Made by a program: the position numbers and the translations under genes. The notes below the pieces were generated by a model, which saw only the letters and a list, made by a program, of their open reading frames with translations, searched no databases and had not been told where the DNA came from. Below, piece after piece: positions 5,643 through 5,673 of a stretch of 5,673 bases of DNA. The number at the start of each line of letters is the position of its first letter. Position 1 is the stretch's first letter. This stretch comes from Bryobacteraceae bacterium (GTDB taxonomy: Bacteria > Acidobacteriota > Terriglobia > Bryobacterales > Bryobacteraceae): positions 1 to 5,673 of the forward strand of contig JASHSD010000497.1 of assembly GCA_030036985.1 (NCBI GenBank). Reading direction: 5' to 3'.

Positions 5643-5670
5643 TTGTAAATAATTAAGTGGGACGGGACAC
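5643..5670 (-). repeat. IS630 right inverted repeat
   Basis: Read on the reverse strand it starts GTGTCCCGTCCC and ends TTTACAA. It ends 12 bases before the transposase GTG, so promoter elements, if any, must overlap it. Confidence 0.88.
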
Positions 5671-5673
5671 TAG

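Larger units (their letters stand above)
4530..5670 (-). mobile_element. Complete IS630-family insertion sequence
   Basis: The 1,141-bp element is bounded by 28-bp imperfect inverted repeats and flanked on both sides by TA (4528-4529 and 5671-5672), the target duplicated by this family. It carries a single intact transposase gene that fills almost its entire length. It appears to sit inside an IS110-family transposase gene whose downstream part is at 4214-4527. The window ends one base after the right TA. Confidence 0.9.

Overview
The window is a GC-rich (roughly 58-60 % by eye) accessory stretch made almost entirely of mobile DNA and its debris around one tRNA gene. The style of the integrase (a start resembling MRRKRYQ-GSL, and FQVLRRTHAS in place of the usual H-x-x-R box), together with IS1380, IS110 and IS630 elements, suggests a soil or sediment bacterium, possibly an Acidobacteriota of the Solibacter/Bryobacter type. 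That is recollection of family style, not a database result.

Layout. (1) 1-1385: the end of an integrated genetic element that runs off the left edge. It holds the tail of an unidentified ORF (1-96) and a complete tyrosine integrase (162-1331, +). The integrase points at the 3' end of a tRNA-Gly(CCC) gene (1386-1460, -), the usual arrangement of an element integrated at a tRNA 3' end. (2) 1587-3316: a complete IS1380-family insertion sequence with 18-bp inverted repeats (17/18 matching) and an intact 462-aa DDE transposase. (3) 3334-3630: an N-terminal stump of an IS630-type transposase. (4) 3770-3949: a 59-codon gene with a good promoter and Shine-Dalgarno sequence, encoding a small membrane protein that looks like DUF2892. 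It is the only apparently non-mobile protein gene. (5) 3950-4213: no gene, but a dense cluster of palindromes and hairpins. (6) 4214-4527: the decayed C-terminal part of an IS110-family transposase (-), with at least two frame changes. (7) 4530-5670: a complete IS630-family element with 28-bp imperfect inverted repeats and TA duplications, apparently inserted into that IS110 gene. The window ends one base past its TA.

How it fits together. I see no metabolic operon or defence system. The window reads as a tRNA-anchored hot spot with successive insertions: IS630 into IS110, and IS1380 beside an older IS630 remnant. The most useful observations are the reconstruction of the IS630-in-IS110 insertion with a testable prediction past the right edge, a transposase whose stop codon is completed by its own target duplication, a folded leader over the IS1380 transposase start, and the array of related palindromes at 3964-4055. 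I found no convincing evidence of a wholly new biological system.
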